From positions 22,351,321-22,415,320 of the forward strand of contig NC_092248.1 of assembly GCF_036320965.1 (NCBI RefSeq): a stretch of 64,000 bases of DNA. Reading direction: 5' to 3'. The number at the start of each line of letters is the position of its first letter. Position 1 is the first letter of the stretch. Below the pieces are notes generated by a model. The model was given only the letters and a program-made list of their open reading frames with translations, had not been told where the DNA came from and ran no database searches. Position numbers and translations under genes: made by a program. Source of the DNA: Panulirus ornatus (lineage: Eukaryota; Arthropoda; Malacostraca; Decapoda; Palinuridae). Shown here in pieces: positions 50,798 through 64,000 of the stretch.

Positions 50798-53335
50798 CTT
50801 CCACACATTCTTCAAGGCTCCCAGGATTTTCGCCCCCTCTCCCACCCTATGATTCACTTCCGCTTCCATGGTTCCATCCGCTGCCAGATCCACTCCCAGA
50901 TATCTATTCAAACTTACCTCCCAATTGACTTGACCCTCAACCCTACTGTACCTAATAACCTTGCTCTTATTCACATTTACTCTTAAATTTCTTCTTTCAC
51001 ACACTTTACCAAACTCAGTCACCAGCTTCTGCAGTTTCTCACATGAATCAGCCACCAGCGCTGTATCATCAGCAAACAACAACTGACTCACTTCCCAAGC
51101 TCTCTCATCCACAACAGACTTCATACTTGCCCCTCTTTCCAAAACTCTTGCATTCACCTCCATAACAACCCCATCCATAAACAAATTAAACAACCACGGA
51201 GACATCACACACCCCTGCCGCAAACCTACATTCACTGAGAACCAATCACTTTCCTCTCTTCCTCTCTTCCTACACGTACACATGCCTTACATACTCGATA
51301 AAAACTTTTCACTGCTTCTAACAACTTGCCTCCCACACCATATATTCTTAATACCTTCCACAGCGCATCTCTATCAACTCTATCATATGCCTTCTCCAGA
51401 TCCATAAATGCTACATACAAATCCATTTGCTTTTCTAAGTATTTCTCACATGCATTCTTCAAAGCAAACACCTGATCCATACATCCTCTACTACTTCTGA
51501 AACCACACTGCTCTTCCCCAATCTGATGCTCTGTACATGCCTTCACCCTCTCAATCAATACCCTCCCATGTAATTTACCAGGAATACTCAACAAACTTAT
51601 ACCTCTGTAATTTGAGCACTCACTCTTATCCCCTTTGCCTTTGTACAATGGCACTATGCACGCATTCCGCCAATCCTCAGGCACCTCACCATGAGTCATA
51701 CATACATTAAATAACCTTACCAACCAGTCAACAATACAGTCACCCCCTTTTTTTAATAAATTCCACTGCAATACCATCCAAACCTGCTGCCTTGCCGGCA
51801 TTCATCTTCCGCAAAGCTTTTACTACCTCTTCTCTGTTTACCAAATCATTTTCCCTAACCCTCTCACTTTGCACACCACCTCGACCAAAGCACCCTATAT
51901 CTGCCACTCTATCATCAAACACATTCAACAAACCTTCAAAATACTCACTCCATCTCCTTCTCACATCACCACTACTTGTTATCACCTCCCCATTAGCGCC
52001 CTTCACTGAAGTTCCCATTTGCTCCCTTGTCTTACGCACTTTATTTACCTCCTTCCAGAACATCTTTTTATTCTTCCTAAAATTTAATGATACTCTCTCA
52101 CCCCAACTCTCATTTGCCCTCTTTTTCACCCCTTGCACCTTTCTCTTGACCTCCTGTCTCTTTCTTTTATACATCTCCCACTCAATTGCATTTTTTCCCT
52201 GCAAAAATCGTCCAAATGCCTCTCTCTACTCTTTCACTAATACTCTTACTTCTTCATCCCACCACTTACTACCCTTTCTAATCAACCCACCTCCCACTCT
52301 TCTCATGCCACAAGCATCTTTTGCGCACTCCATCATTGATTCCCTAAATACATCCCATTCCTCCCCCATTCCCCTTAGTTCCATTGTTTTCACATTTTTC
52401 CATTCTGTACTCAGTCTCTCCTGGTACTTCCTCACACAAGTCTCCTTCCCAAGCTCACTTACTCTCGCCACCCTCTTCACCCCAACATTCACTCTTCTTT
52501 TCTGAAAACCCATACAAATCTTCACCTTAACCTCCACAAGATAATGATCAGACATCCCTCCAGTTGCACCTCTCAGCACATTAACATCCAAAAGTCTCTC
52601 TTTCGCGCGCTTGTCAATTAACACGTAATCCAATAACGCTCTCTGGCCATCTCTCCTACTTACATACGTATACTTATGTATATCTCGCTTTTTAAACCAG
52701 GTATTCCCAATGACCAGTCCTTATTCAGCACATAAATCTACAAGCTCTTCACCATTTCCATTTACAACACTGAACACACCATGTATACCAATTATTCCCT
52801 CAACTGCCACATTACTCACCTTTACATTCAAATCACCCATCACTATAACCCGGTCTTGTGCGTCAAAACCACTAACACACTCATTCAGCTGCTCCCACAA
52901 CACTTGCCTCTCATGATCTTTCTTCTCATGCCCAGGTGCATATGCACCAATAATCACCCATCTCTCTCCATCCACTTTCAGTTTTACCCATATTAATCGA
53001 GAATTTACTTTCTTACATTCTGTCACATACTCCCACAACTCCTGTTTCAGGAGTACTGCTACTCCTTCCCTTGCTCTTGTCCTCTCACTAACCCCTGACT
53101 TTACTCCCAAAACATTTTCAAACCACTCTTCCCCTTTACCCTTGAGCTTCGTTTCTCTCAGAGCCAAAACATCCAGGTTCCTTTCCTCAAACATACTACC
53201 TATATCTCCTTTTTTCACATCTTGGTTACATCCACACACATTTAGACACCCCAATCTGAGTCTATGAGGAGGATGAGCACTCCCCGCGTGACTCCTTCTG
53301 TTTCCCATTTTTAGAAAGTTAAAATACAAGGAGGG
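50798..53335 (-). mobile_element. RTE-like LINE copy Z, complete 5' end, 3' part missing
   Basis: Minus-strand order: 5' UTR part (to about 53,335), endonuclease, linker (51,740-52,204), RT (51,232-51,801 and 50,780-51,283). It stops at GALKNVWK at the junction 50,797/50,798. It is among the best preserved old copies, with KSVVDERAW (intermediate between subfamilies). A small tandem duplication (CCTCTCTT) near 51,250 causes a frameshift. Confidence 0.92.
52721..53308 (-). pseudogene. Endonuclease domain of the LINE, best preserved N-terminus
   Basis: Apurinic-like endonuclease (EEP fold) that nicks target DNA for reverse transcription. Visible motifs in order: LGCLNVCGCN, VLALRETKLKGKG (catalytic E of the ET motif), IIGAYAPGHEKKDHERQ, VIVMGDLNVKVSN (GDxN) and FSVVNGNGEELVDLCAE. 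An ATG at 53,308 gives MGNRRSHAGSAHPPHRLRLG, upstream of the domain. The corresponding codon is GGG in most other copies, so this ATG may be secondary. The frame stops after CAE at about 52,721, where other copies continue to SDHYLVEAK. Confidence 0.85.
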
Positions 53336-53339
53336 GAGG

Positions 53340-54290
<951 letters not shown>

Positions 54291-54303
54291 TAATAATAAT
54301 AAT

Positions 54304-54397
<94 letters not shown>
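54291..54397 (+). repeat. (TAA)n then (TA)n
   Basis: About six TAA units, the LINE tail, pass straight into about 44 TA units: direct evidence that a TA tract can grow at a LINE tail. Confidence 0.96.

Positions 54398-56368
<1,971 letters not shown>

Positions 56369-56439
<71 letters not shown>
56369..56439 (+). repeat. (TA)n microsatellite
   Basis: About 35 TA units. Confidence 0.97.
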
Positions 56440-56441
<2 letters not shown>

Positions 56442-57584
56442 ACACAAGCCCGCTGAAGGGTGAGGTAGGAGCAAGCCACTGTTTTGATTGCCCTTACCTA
56501 AAGCCGACACAATGTACTAAATACAGCTGTTTCTCGTATAGTTTTTTATTATTGATTTTTCAAAGTATTCTTTTCTGCTTTAGTTACAGTTCGTGGTATA
56601 CGACTTCCTTGCAACGACTCCTCTCCTTTTTTTTCGAGTAAGGAGGGTTAATGTCAGGGTAAGCTGTTATTTTTAGGTTTGGATAAATATGATCTGGTTA
56701 ATTAATTTGGTTTGGGGCTATGATTATATTTACTTGGATTTCAGGTTAAAAAAAAGAAAAAAAAATACCTTTTGCACTCTTGATCTAACGATATCAAGTG
56801 TGAATGATCATTTTGTCCGTCATTATATTCAAGAATGTTCTTGAGTGAGTCCGGGATTCGAGTTTGGATAGATAAAACAAAACATATTCCTTACTGAAGG
56901 GAAACGTGGCAATAAACAGGAAGATATACGATGATCATGGAAGGATATATATATCTTTTGATTGCCATCTTTGCAAGTCTGGGATAAAAGTAAGCAAACC
57001 TGAAATCGGATTCTTTGTGTGAGTGCACCCAGTGTGCGGCCCAGCTACAGGATATGATAATGTGGGTTATATCAATGTGTCCGTGAAGTGGCGGCTTCCT
57101 TGTTATTCTTTATTATTCCTGCTACTGCTCATGGGACTTGCTGCTGACTCAGGACGCCCAACAAAAGAAGAAGCAGCAACAACTGACGCCGATGCTCCTA
57201 TCATCTTCATTACGCGCCTGGTCCATGATGCACAAGTCCTGGGCCTGCTCCCCCCCTGACGAACAGGTTTTCAACTAAGAAAGACCATCGCCTACCAAAC
57301 CTTCACAAACCCAAGAGTAGTCTCGACGGAGGCGGAGGAAAGGGACTCACCACGCTTGTAGATGACTACTGGTACGGCTATTAATAATAACCACGGTTAC
57401 AGTGATGGTGGCAGCCGGTCGGAGATCGGCCCTGGCCCAACGACTAAGACGACAATGTCATTATCACCAAAGCCGCTAGGCTATCTCATCACTTTCATTT
57501 TACCATTAGGTTTAGTCAGTTCAATGACTTGCACACATGTTGGACTCCTTGGCCCGTGTTTCAAGTCGGGACGGGTTTGGTAAT
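56440..57584. other. Non-LINE sequence, no gene supported
   Basis: Unique-looking. An ORF at 57,023-57,259 (78 aa) includes a hydrophobic run (CYSLLFLLLLMGLAADS) that resembles a signal peptide, but nothing else supports it as a gene. Confidence 0.4.
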
Positions 57585-57710
57585 GGTGTTGGTGGTGATA
57601 CTTTGGTTGGGTCTAGTGTTTGTGCTGGTGTTGGTGGTGATACTTTGGTTGGGTCTAGTGTTTGTGCTGGTGTTGGTGGTGATACTTTGGTTGGGTCTAG
57701 TGTTTGTGCT
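57585..57710 (+). repeat. 42-bp tandem repeat, three exact units
   Basis: Three identical units of GGTGTTGGTGGTGATACTTT plus GGTTGGGTCTAGTGTTTGTGCT. The unit is a multiple of three, so one frame repeats GVGGDTLVGSSVCA. The flanks have related GT-rich sequence. No gene can be defined around it, and 57,711-57,984 shows nothing else. Confidence 0.93.
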
Positions 57711-57984
57711 GACACTACCTTTTGGCTTTTAGTGGTACTGTTGTTGGAACGAGTGTCGTGGTGACATAGCGTTGATGGTTCTAATGGTAGATTTACAGTT
57801 GTTGGCAATGCGGCTAAAGTTGTCCATGCTGCTGTGGCGCGCTACAAGGGTTTGGATTTTTATTAACGCAGCCACAGTCAATGATTCGTTTGGTGACGCT
57901 GTGGCAAACACCAGCCACATGAGACATTAACCAAAACACGCAAAAGAGCACCAGCATCTACGTAGTGTGTCGATTAGGAACCAG

Positions 57985-58245
57985 GGAAGTGGTAATGGGT
58001 CATATGGTGGGAGAGGGGGCGAAGGTTCTGGGAACGATGAAAAATGTGTGGAAGGAGAGAACGTTGCCTCGGAAAGCGAAAATGGGTATGTTTGAAAGGA
58101 CATAGTGGATCCAAAAATATTACATGGTTGCGGGGCATTGGTTGTACGGAGAAGAGTTCATATGCTTGAAATGAAATGTTTGAGGACAATATGTGGTGTG
58201 AGGTGGTATGACCGAGTAAATAATGAAAGGATAAGAGATATATTT
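57985..58245 (+). mobile_element. RTE-like LINE fragment AE
   Basis: RT tail fragment from AGTGGTAATGGGTCATATGG (EVxxRVGEGAKVLG) to AATAATGAAAGGATAAGAGA, with a 17-bp deletion in the LYGCEAW region. It joins copy AF at 58,245. Confidence 0.85.
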
Positions 58246-58772
58246 TTCTTATTATACTTTGACGCTGTCTCCCGCGTTAGCGAGGTAGCGCAAGGAAACA
58301 GACGAAAGAATGGCCCACCCACTCACATACATATGTATATACATACACGTTCACACACGCACATATACGTACCTATACATCTCAACGTATACATATATAT
58401 ATACACACACAGACATATACATATATACACATGTACATAATTCATACCGTCTGCCCTTATTCATTCTCGCCACCCCCCCGCAACACATGAAATGACATCC
58501 CCCTCCCCCCACAAGTTCGCGAGGTAGCGCTAGGAAAAAAGACAACAAAGGCCACATTCGTTCACACTCAGTCTCTAGCTGTCATGTGTAATGCACCGAA
58601 ACCACAGCTCCCTTTCCACATCCAGGCCTCACAAAATTTTTCATGGTTCACCCCAGACCCTTCACATGCCCTGGTTCAATCCATTGACAGCACGTCGACC
58701 CCGGTACACCACATTGTTCCAATTCACTCTATTCCTTGCACGCCTTTCACCCTCCTGCATATTCAGGCCCCT
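58246..58772 (-). mobile_element. RTE-like LINE fragment AF (long 3' UTR end)
   Basis: Minus-strand complete 3' end (TTATACTTTGACGCTGTCTC on plus), whole long 3' UTR and the ORF end ([19 protein letters not shown]). Breaks off at LNMQEG near 58,772. Confidence 0.88.
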
Positions 58773-58790
58773 GGGGTGAACCCAATCAGG

Positions 58791-58902
58791 CTTTCATCTT
58801 CCGCAAAGCTTTTACTACCTCTTCTCTGTTTACCAAATTATTCTCCCTCACTCTCTGACTTTGCACACCACCTCGACCAGAATACCCTATATCTGCCACT
58901 CT

Positions 58903-58905
<3 letters not shown>
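58791..58905 (-). mobile_element. RTE-like LINE fragment AG, 115 bp
   Basis: Minus-strand linker/RT N-terminus fragment ([30 protein letters not shown]). Separated from AF by an 18-bp join and ended by TA repeats. Confidence 0.85.

Positions 58906-58960
<55 letters not shown>
58906..58960 (+). repeat. (TA)n microsatellite
   Basis: About 27 TA units. Confidence 0.97.
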
Positions 58961-58965
<5 letters not shown>

Positions 58966-59215
58966 GGGGATAGGGGAGAAAGAATACTTCCCACGTATTC
59001 CCTGCGTGTCGTAGAAGGCGATTAAAAGGGGAGGGAGCGAGGTGCTGGAAATCCTCCCCTCTCGTATTTTTTTTTTTTTTTAATTTTCCAAAAGAGGGAA
59101 CAGAGAAGGGAGCCAGGTGACGATATTCCCTCAAAGGCCCAGTCCTCTGTTCTTAACGCTACCCCGCTAGCGCGGGAAATGGCGAATAGTTTGAAAGAAA
59201 AAGAAGAAATATGAT
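58961..59215 (+). mobile_element. Short non-autonomous element 5 (LINE-end composite)
   Basis: Plus-strand full-length copy: TCCCTGGGGATAGGGGAGAA, LINE-5'-like GTCGTAGAAGGCGAT block, T tract, TTTTAATTTTCCAAAAGAGG, then CAGTCCTCTGTTCTTAACGC, hairpin with CGCTAGCGCGGGA and AATGGCGAATAGTTTGAAAG. It is the best one to align with the 5' UTR of LINE copy AI, only 58 bp away. Confidence 0.87.
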
Positions 59216-59272
59216 ATAAAAATATAAGAAGTTGCTTTGCCACCGTCTGCTTGTCAGCAACCTGAGTTTCAT

Positions 59273-62200
59273 TCCTGGGATAGGGGAGAAAGAATACTTC
59301 CCACGCATTCCTCACGTGTCGTGGAAGGCGACTAAAGGGGACGGAAGCGGGGGGCTAGAAACCCTCCCCTCCTTGTATTTTAACTTTCTAAAAGGGGAAA
59401 CAGAAGAAGGAGTCACGCGGGGAGTGCTCATCCTCCTCGAAGGCTCAGATTGGGGTGCCTAAATGTATGTGGATGTAAACAAGATGAGAAAAAAGGAGAG
59501 ATAGGTAGTATGTTTGAGGAAAGGAACCTGGATGTTTTGGCTTGAGTGAAACGAAACTCAAGGGTAAAGGGGAAGAGTGGTTAGGGAATGTCTTGGGAGT
59601 AAAGTCAGGGGTTAGTGAGAGGGCAAGAGCAAGGGAAAGAGAATGTGATAGAGTGTAAGAAAGTAAACTCTAGATTGATATGGGTAAAACTGAAAGTTGA
59701 TGGAGAGAGATGGGTGATTATTGGTGCATATGCACCTGGGCATGAGAAGAAAGATCATGAGAGGCAAGTGTTTTGGGAGCAGCTGAATGAGCGTGTTAGT
59801 GGTTTTGATGCACAAGACTAGGTTATAGTGATGGGTGATTTGAATGCAAAGGTGAGTAATGTGGCAGTTGAGGGAATAATTGGTATACATGGGGTGTTCA
59901 GTGTTGTAAATAGAAATGGTGAGGAGCTTGTAGATTTATGTGCTGAAAAAGGACTGGCGATTGGGAATACCTGGTTTAAAAAGCGAGATATACATAAGTA
60001 TACGTATGTAAGTAGGAGAGATGGCCAGAGAGCGTTATTGGATTACGTGTTAATTGATAGGCGCGCAAAAGAGAGACTTTTGGATGTTAATGTGCTGAGA
60101 GGTGCAACTGGAGGGGTGTCTGATCATTATTTTGTGGAGGCGAAGGTGAAGATTTGTAGGGGTTTTCAGAAAAGAAGAGAGAATTGGGGTGAAGAGAGTG
60201 GTGAGAGTATGTGAGCTTGGGAAGGAGACTTGTATGAGGAAGTACCAGGAGAGACTGAGTACAGAATGGAAAAAGGTGAGAACAAAGGAGGTAAGGGCAG
60301 TGGGGGAGGAATGGGATGTATCTAGGGAAGCAGTGGTGGCTTGCGCAAAAGATGCTTGTGGCATGAGAAGAGTGGGAGGTTGGTTGATTAGAAAGGGTAG
60401 TGAGTGGTGGGATGAAGAAGTAAGATTATTAGTGAAAGAGAAGAGAGAGGCATTTGGAGGATTTTTGCAGGGAAAAAATGCAAATGAGTGGGAGATGTAT
60501 AAAAGAAAGAGGCAGGAGGTCAAGAGAAAGGTGCAAGAGGTGAAAAAGAGGGCAAGTGAGAGTTGGGGTGAGAGAGTATCATTAAATTTTAGGAAGAATA
60601 AAAAGATGTTTTGGAAGGAGGTAAATAAAGTGCGTAAGACAAGGGAGCGAATGGGATCTTCAGTGAAGGGGGCTAATGGGTAGGTGATAAAAAGTAGTGG
60701 TGATGTGAGAAGGAGATGGAGTGAGTATTTTGAAGGTTTGTTGAATGTGTTTTATGATAGAGTGGCAGATATAGGGTGTTTTGGTCGAGATGGTGTGCAA
60801 AGTGAGAGGGTTAGGGAAAATGATTTGGTAAACAGAGAAGAGGTAGCAAAAGCTTTACGGAAGATGAAAGCCGGCAAAGCAACAGGTTTGGATGGTATTG
60901 CAGTGGAATTTATCAAAAAAGGGGGTGACTGTATTGTTGACTAGTTGGTAAGGTTATTTAATGTATATATGATTCATGGTGAGGTGCCTAAGGATTAGCG
61001 GAATGCTTGCATAGTGCCATTGTACAAAGGCAAAGGAGATAAGAGTAAGTGCTCAAATTACAGAGGTATAAGTTTGTTGAGTATTCCTGGTAAATTATAT
61101 GGGAGGGTATTGATTGAGAGGGTGAAGGCATGGACAGAGCATCAGACTGGGGAAGAGCAGTGTGGTTTCAGAAGTGGTAGAGGATGTGTGGATCAGGTGT
61201 TTGCTTTGAAGAATGCATGTGAGAAATACTTAGAAAAGCAAATGGATTTGTATGTAGCATTTATGGATCTGGAGAAGGCATATGATAGAGTTGATAGAGA
61301 TGCTCTGTGGAAGGTATTAAGAATATATGATGTGGGAGGCAAGTTGTTAGAAGCAGTGAAAAGTTTTTATCGAGGACGTAAGGCATGTGTACGTGTAGGA
61401 AGAGAGGAAAGTGATTGGTTCTCAGTGAATGTAGGTTTGCGGTAGTGGTGTGTGATGTCTCCATGGTTGTTTAATTTGTTTATGGAAGGGGTTGTTAGGG
61501 AGGTGAATGCATGAGTTTTGGAAAGAGGGGCAAGTATGCAGTCTGTTGTGGATGAGAGAGCTTGGGAAGTGAGTCAGTTGTTGTTTGCTGATGATACAGC
61601 GCTGGTCGCTGATTGATGTGAGAAACTGCAGAAGCTGTTTACAGAGTTTGGTAAAGTGTGTGAAAGAAGAAAGTTAAGAGTAAATGTGAATAAGAGCAAG
61701 GTTATTAGGTACAGTAGGGTTGAGGGTCGTCACTTGGGAGGTAAGTTTGAATGGAGAAAAACTGGAGGAAGTGAAGTGTTTCAGATATCTGGGAGTGGAT
61801 CTGGCAGCGGATGGAACCATGGAAGCGGAAGTGAATCATAGGGTGGGGGAGGGGGCGAAAATTCTGGGAGCCTTGAAGAATGTTTGGAAGTAGAGAACTT
61901 TATCTCGGAAAGCAAAAATGGGTATGTTTGAAGGAATAGTGGTTCCAACAATGTGGTATGGTTGCGAGGCGTGGGCTATGGATAGAGTTGTTCGCAGGAG
62001 GGTGGATGTGCTGGAAATGAGATGTTTGAGGACAATATGTGGTGTGAGGTGAGTTGATCGAGTAAGTAATGTAAGGGCAAGAGAGATGTGTGGAAATAAA
62101 AAGAGTGTGGTTGAGAGAGCAGAAGAGGGTGTTTTGAAATGGTTTGGTCACGTGGAGAGAATGAGTGAGGAAAGATTGACCAAGAGGATATATGTGTCAG

Positions 62201-62810
62201 AGGTGGAGGTAACGCGGAGAAGTGGGAGACCAAACTGGAGGTGGAAAGATGGAGTGAAAAAGATTTTGAGTGATCGGGGCCTGAACATGCAGGAGGGTGA
62301 AAGGTGTGCAAGGAACATAGTGGATTGGAACGATGTGGTATACCGGGATCGACGTGCTGTCAATGGATTGAACTAGGGCATGTGAAGCGTCTGGGGTAAA
62401 CCATGGAAAGTCGTGTGGGGCCTGGATGTGGAAAGGGAGCTGTGGTTTCGGTGCATTATTACATGACAGCTAGAGACTGAGTGTGAACGAATAGGGCCTT
62501 TGTTGTCTTTTCGTAGCGGTACCTCGCGCACATGCGGGGGGAGGTGTCTGTTATTCCATGTGTGGCGAGGTGGCGATGGGAATAAATAAAGGCAGACAGT
62601 ATGAACTATGTACATGTGTATATATGTATATGTCTGTGTGTGTATATATATGTGTACATTGAGATATATAGGTATGTATATTTTGCGTGTGTGGACGTGT
62701 ATGTATATACTTGTGTATGTGGGTGGGTTGGGCCATTCTTTCGTCTGTTTCCTTGCGCTACCTCACTAACGCGGGAGACAGCGACAAAGCAAAATGAAAT
62801 AAATATAAAA

Positions 62811-62812
<2 letters not shown>
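59273..62812 (+). mobile_element. RTE-like LINE copy AI: near complete (3.5 kb), long 3' UTR
   Basis: Contains the 5' UTR (CTGGGATAGGGGAGAAAGAA), endonuclease, linker, RT, tail and long 3' UTR to ACAGCGACAAAGCAAAATGA. The order and size (about 3.54 kb, one ORF, no separate ORF1) are those of RTE-clade LINEs. It is the best template for the element consensus. The 3' end is followed by AAATAAATATAAA and then TA repeats. Confidence 0.94.
59458..62375 (+). pseudogene. Endonuclease-RT ORF of LINE copy AI, full extent but broken
   Basis: Domains in order: endonuclease (MGDLNAKVSN, SRRDGQRALLDYVLIDRR, SDHYFVEAKVK), linker (AKDACGMRRVGG, NESW-type SESWGERVSL, KKMFWKEVNKVRKTRE), RT ([57 protein letters not shown]) and tail ([15 protein letters not shown]). 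A small deletion near 59,630 (KQEWWEY region) and several nonsense changes break it: TAG in place of GAG at 60,681, TAG for TGG at 60,943, stops near 60,998, 61,444 and 61,616, and a frameshift near 61,727. Confidence 0.88.

Positions 62813-62813
<1 letters not shown>

Positions 62814-62884
<71 letters not shown>
62814..62884 (+). repeat. (TA)n microsatellite
   Basis: About 35 TA units. Confidence 0.97.
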
Positions 62885-62900
<16 letters not shown>

Positions 62901-63020
62901 AATTTTCCTAAAGAAGGAACAGAGAAGGGGGCCAGGTGAGGATTTTCCCTCTAAGGCCCAGTCCTCTGTTCTTAGCGCTACCTCGCAAACGCGGGAAATG
63001 GCGAATAGTACGAAAAAAGA

Positions 63021-63029
<9 letters not shown>
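62885..63029 (+). mobile_element. Short non-autonomous element 6, 5' truncated
   Basis: T tract, AATTTTCCTAAAGAAGGAAC, CCCAGTCCTCTGTTCTTAGC and the hairpin GCGCTACCTCGCAAACGCGG, AATGGCGAATAGTACGAAAA. The LINE-5'-like first half is missing. Confidence 0.82.

Positions 63030-63096
<67 letters not shown>
63030..63096 (+). repeat. (TA)n microsatellite
   Basis: About 33 TA units, directly before the 5' end of LINE copy AK. Confidence 0.97.
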
Positions 63097-63100
<4 letters not shown>

Positions 63101-64000
63101 GGGGATAGGGAAGAAAGAATACTTCCCACGCATTCCCTCGTGTCGTGAAAGGCGACTAAAGGGAACCGGAGCGGGGGTTAGAAACCCTCCCCTCCTTGTA
63201 TTTTAACGTTTTAAAAGGGGAAACAGGAGTCACGCGGTGAGTGCTCATCCTCCTCGAAGGCTCAGATTGGGATGTTTAAATGTGTGTGAATGTAACCAAG
63301 ATAAGAAAAGAAGGAGAGATATGTAGTATTTTTGAGGAAAGGAACCTGGATGTTTTGGCTCTGAGTGAAATGAAGCTCAAGGGTAAAGGGGAAGAGTGGT
63401 TTGGGAATGTTTTTGGAGTAAAGTCTGGGGTTGGTGAGAGGACAGGAGCAAAGAAAGGAGTAGCACTACTCCTGGAACAGGAGTTGTGGGAGTATGTGAT
63501 ACAATGTAGGAAAGTAAACTCTAGATTGATATGGGTAAACCTGAAAGTGGATGGAGAGAGATGGGTGATTATTGGGGCCTATGCAACTCGGCATGAGAAG
63601 AAAGATCATGAGAAGCAAGTGGTGTGGGAGGTGCTGAGTTAGTGTGTTAGCAGCTTTGATGCACGAGACCGGGTTATAGTGATAGGTGATTTGAATGCAA
63701 AGGTGAGTAATGTGGCAGTTAAGGAAATAATTGGTGTACATGGGGTGTTCTTTCTCGTAAAAGGAAATGGTGAAAAGAGTGTAGATTTGTGTGCTGAAAA
63801 AGGACTGGTGATTGGGAATACCTGGTTTAAAAAGAGAGATATACTTGAGTATACGTATGTAAGTAGGAGAGATGGCCAGAGAGCGTTATTGGATTACGTG
63901 TTTATTGATAGGCGCGTGAAAGAAAGACTTTTGGATGTTAATGTGCTGAGAGGTGCAACTGGAGGGATGTCTGATCATTATCTTGTGGAGGCGAAGGTGA
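63097..64000 (+). mobile_element. RTE-like LINE copy AK, complete 5' end, runs off the window
   Basis: Begins TCCCTGGGGATAGGGAAGAA straight after a TA repeat. 5' UTR to about 63,260, then the endonuclease. Confidence 0.92.
63262..64000 (+). pseudogene. Endonuclease domain of LINE copy AK, partial
   Basis: Readable 63,280-63,642 (VLALSEMKLKGKGEEWFGNV, where the catalytic ET is changed to EM; KGVALLLEQELWEYV; IIGAYATRHEKKDHEKQ). A TAG stop at 63,640-63,642 precedes IGDLNAKVSNVAV and SRRDGQRALLDYVFIDRR, GGMSDHYLVEAKV at the window end. The E-T to E-M change and the stop suggest an inactive copy. Confidence 0.82.

Noticed and set aside
57023..57259. 78-aa ORF with a hydrophobic segment as a secreted peptide gene
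   Set aside because: No splice context, conserved motif or repeat of the peptide; the hydrophobic run is not at the N-terminus.

Overview
The window looks like nuclear DNA of an arthropod, most likely a decapod crustacean. It has one spliced animal gene with GT-AG introns, very dense dinucleotide microsatellites (AG, CT, CA, TG and above all TA), a short CCTAA telomere-type tract, and one LINE family that fills most of the 64 kb. Nothing bacterial or viral-like was seen. The species assignment is inference from this style.

Region 1 (1-14,000, + strand): the 3' half of an organic anion transporting polypeptide (OATP/SLCO-type) transporter gene. Seven exons can be joined in phase (2185-2371, 3544-3682, 3945-4064, 10577-10704, 11023-11126, 12270-12371, 13214-13383). 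They cover transmembrane segments near TM8-TM12 and the Kazal-like cysteine-rich extracellular loop. The gene begins upstream of the window. Three of its introns (3, 5 and 6) start with a minisatellite whose first unit includes the splice donor, and in two of them the end of the exon as well. A further tandem array follows the stop codon. This is the most unusual pattern in the window.

Region 2 (14,000-18,270): tandem repeats, CA/TG microsatellites and sequence with no recognisable gene, then a 982-bp element with TGTTACGAAC...GTTCGTAACA ends (probable solo LTR) sitting inside a TA microsatellite.

Region 3 (18,270-64,000, plus copies at 1-2035, 4841-7768 and 8951-10,338): more than twenty full, truncated, nested or inverted copies of one RTE-like LINE. 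It has a single ORF (apurinic-type endonuclease, linker, reverse transcriptase, C-terminal region) and is about 3.5 kb when complete (59,273-62,812). Two subfamilies can be told apart. The older has a long 3' UTR; the younger lacks about 250 nt of the 3' UTR and shares a CGA-to-TGA stop near the ORF end. A short (about 245 bp) non-autonomous element is built from LINE-like 5' and 3' ends and carries the same 3'-terminal hairpin. TA microsatellites lie at most element boundaries.

Also present: a 376-bp palindrome with a tRNA-like sequence in each arm (31,024-31,399), a decayed Penelope-like element (31,620-33,200), and a 285-bp inverted duplication 4 kb apart (50,513 and 55,023). No intact host gene other than the OATP was found. 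The stretches 16,060-17,120, 33,840-35,374, 49,167-50,512 and 56,440-57,584 hold nothing I can name.
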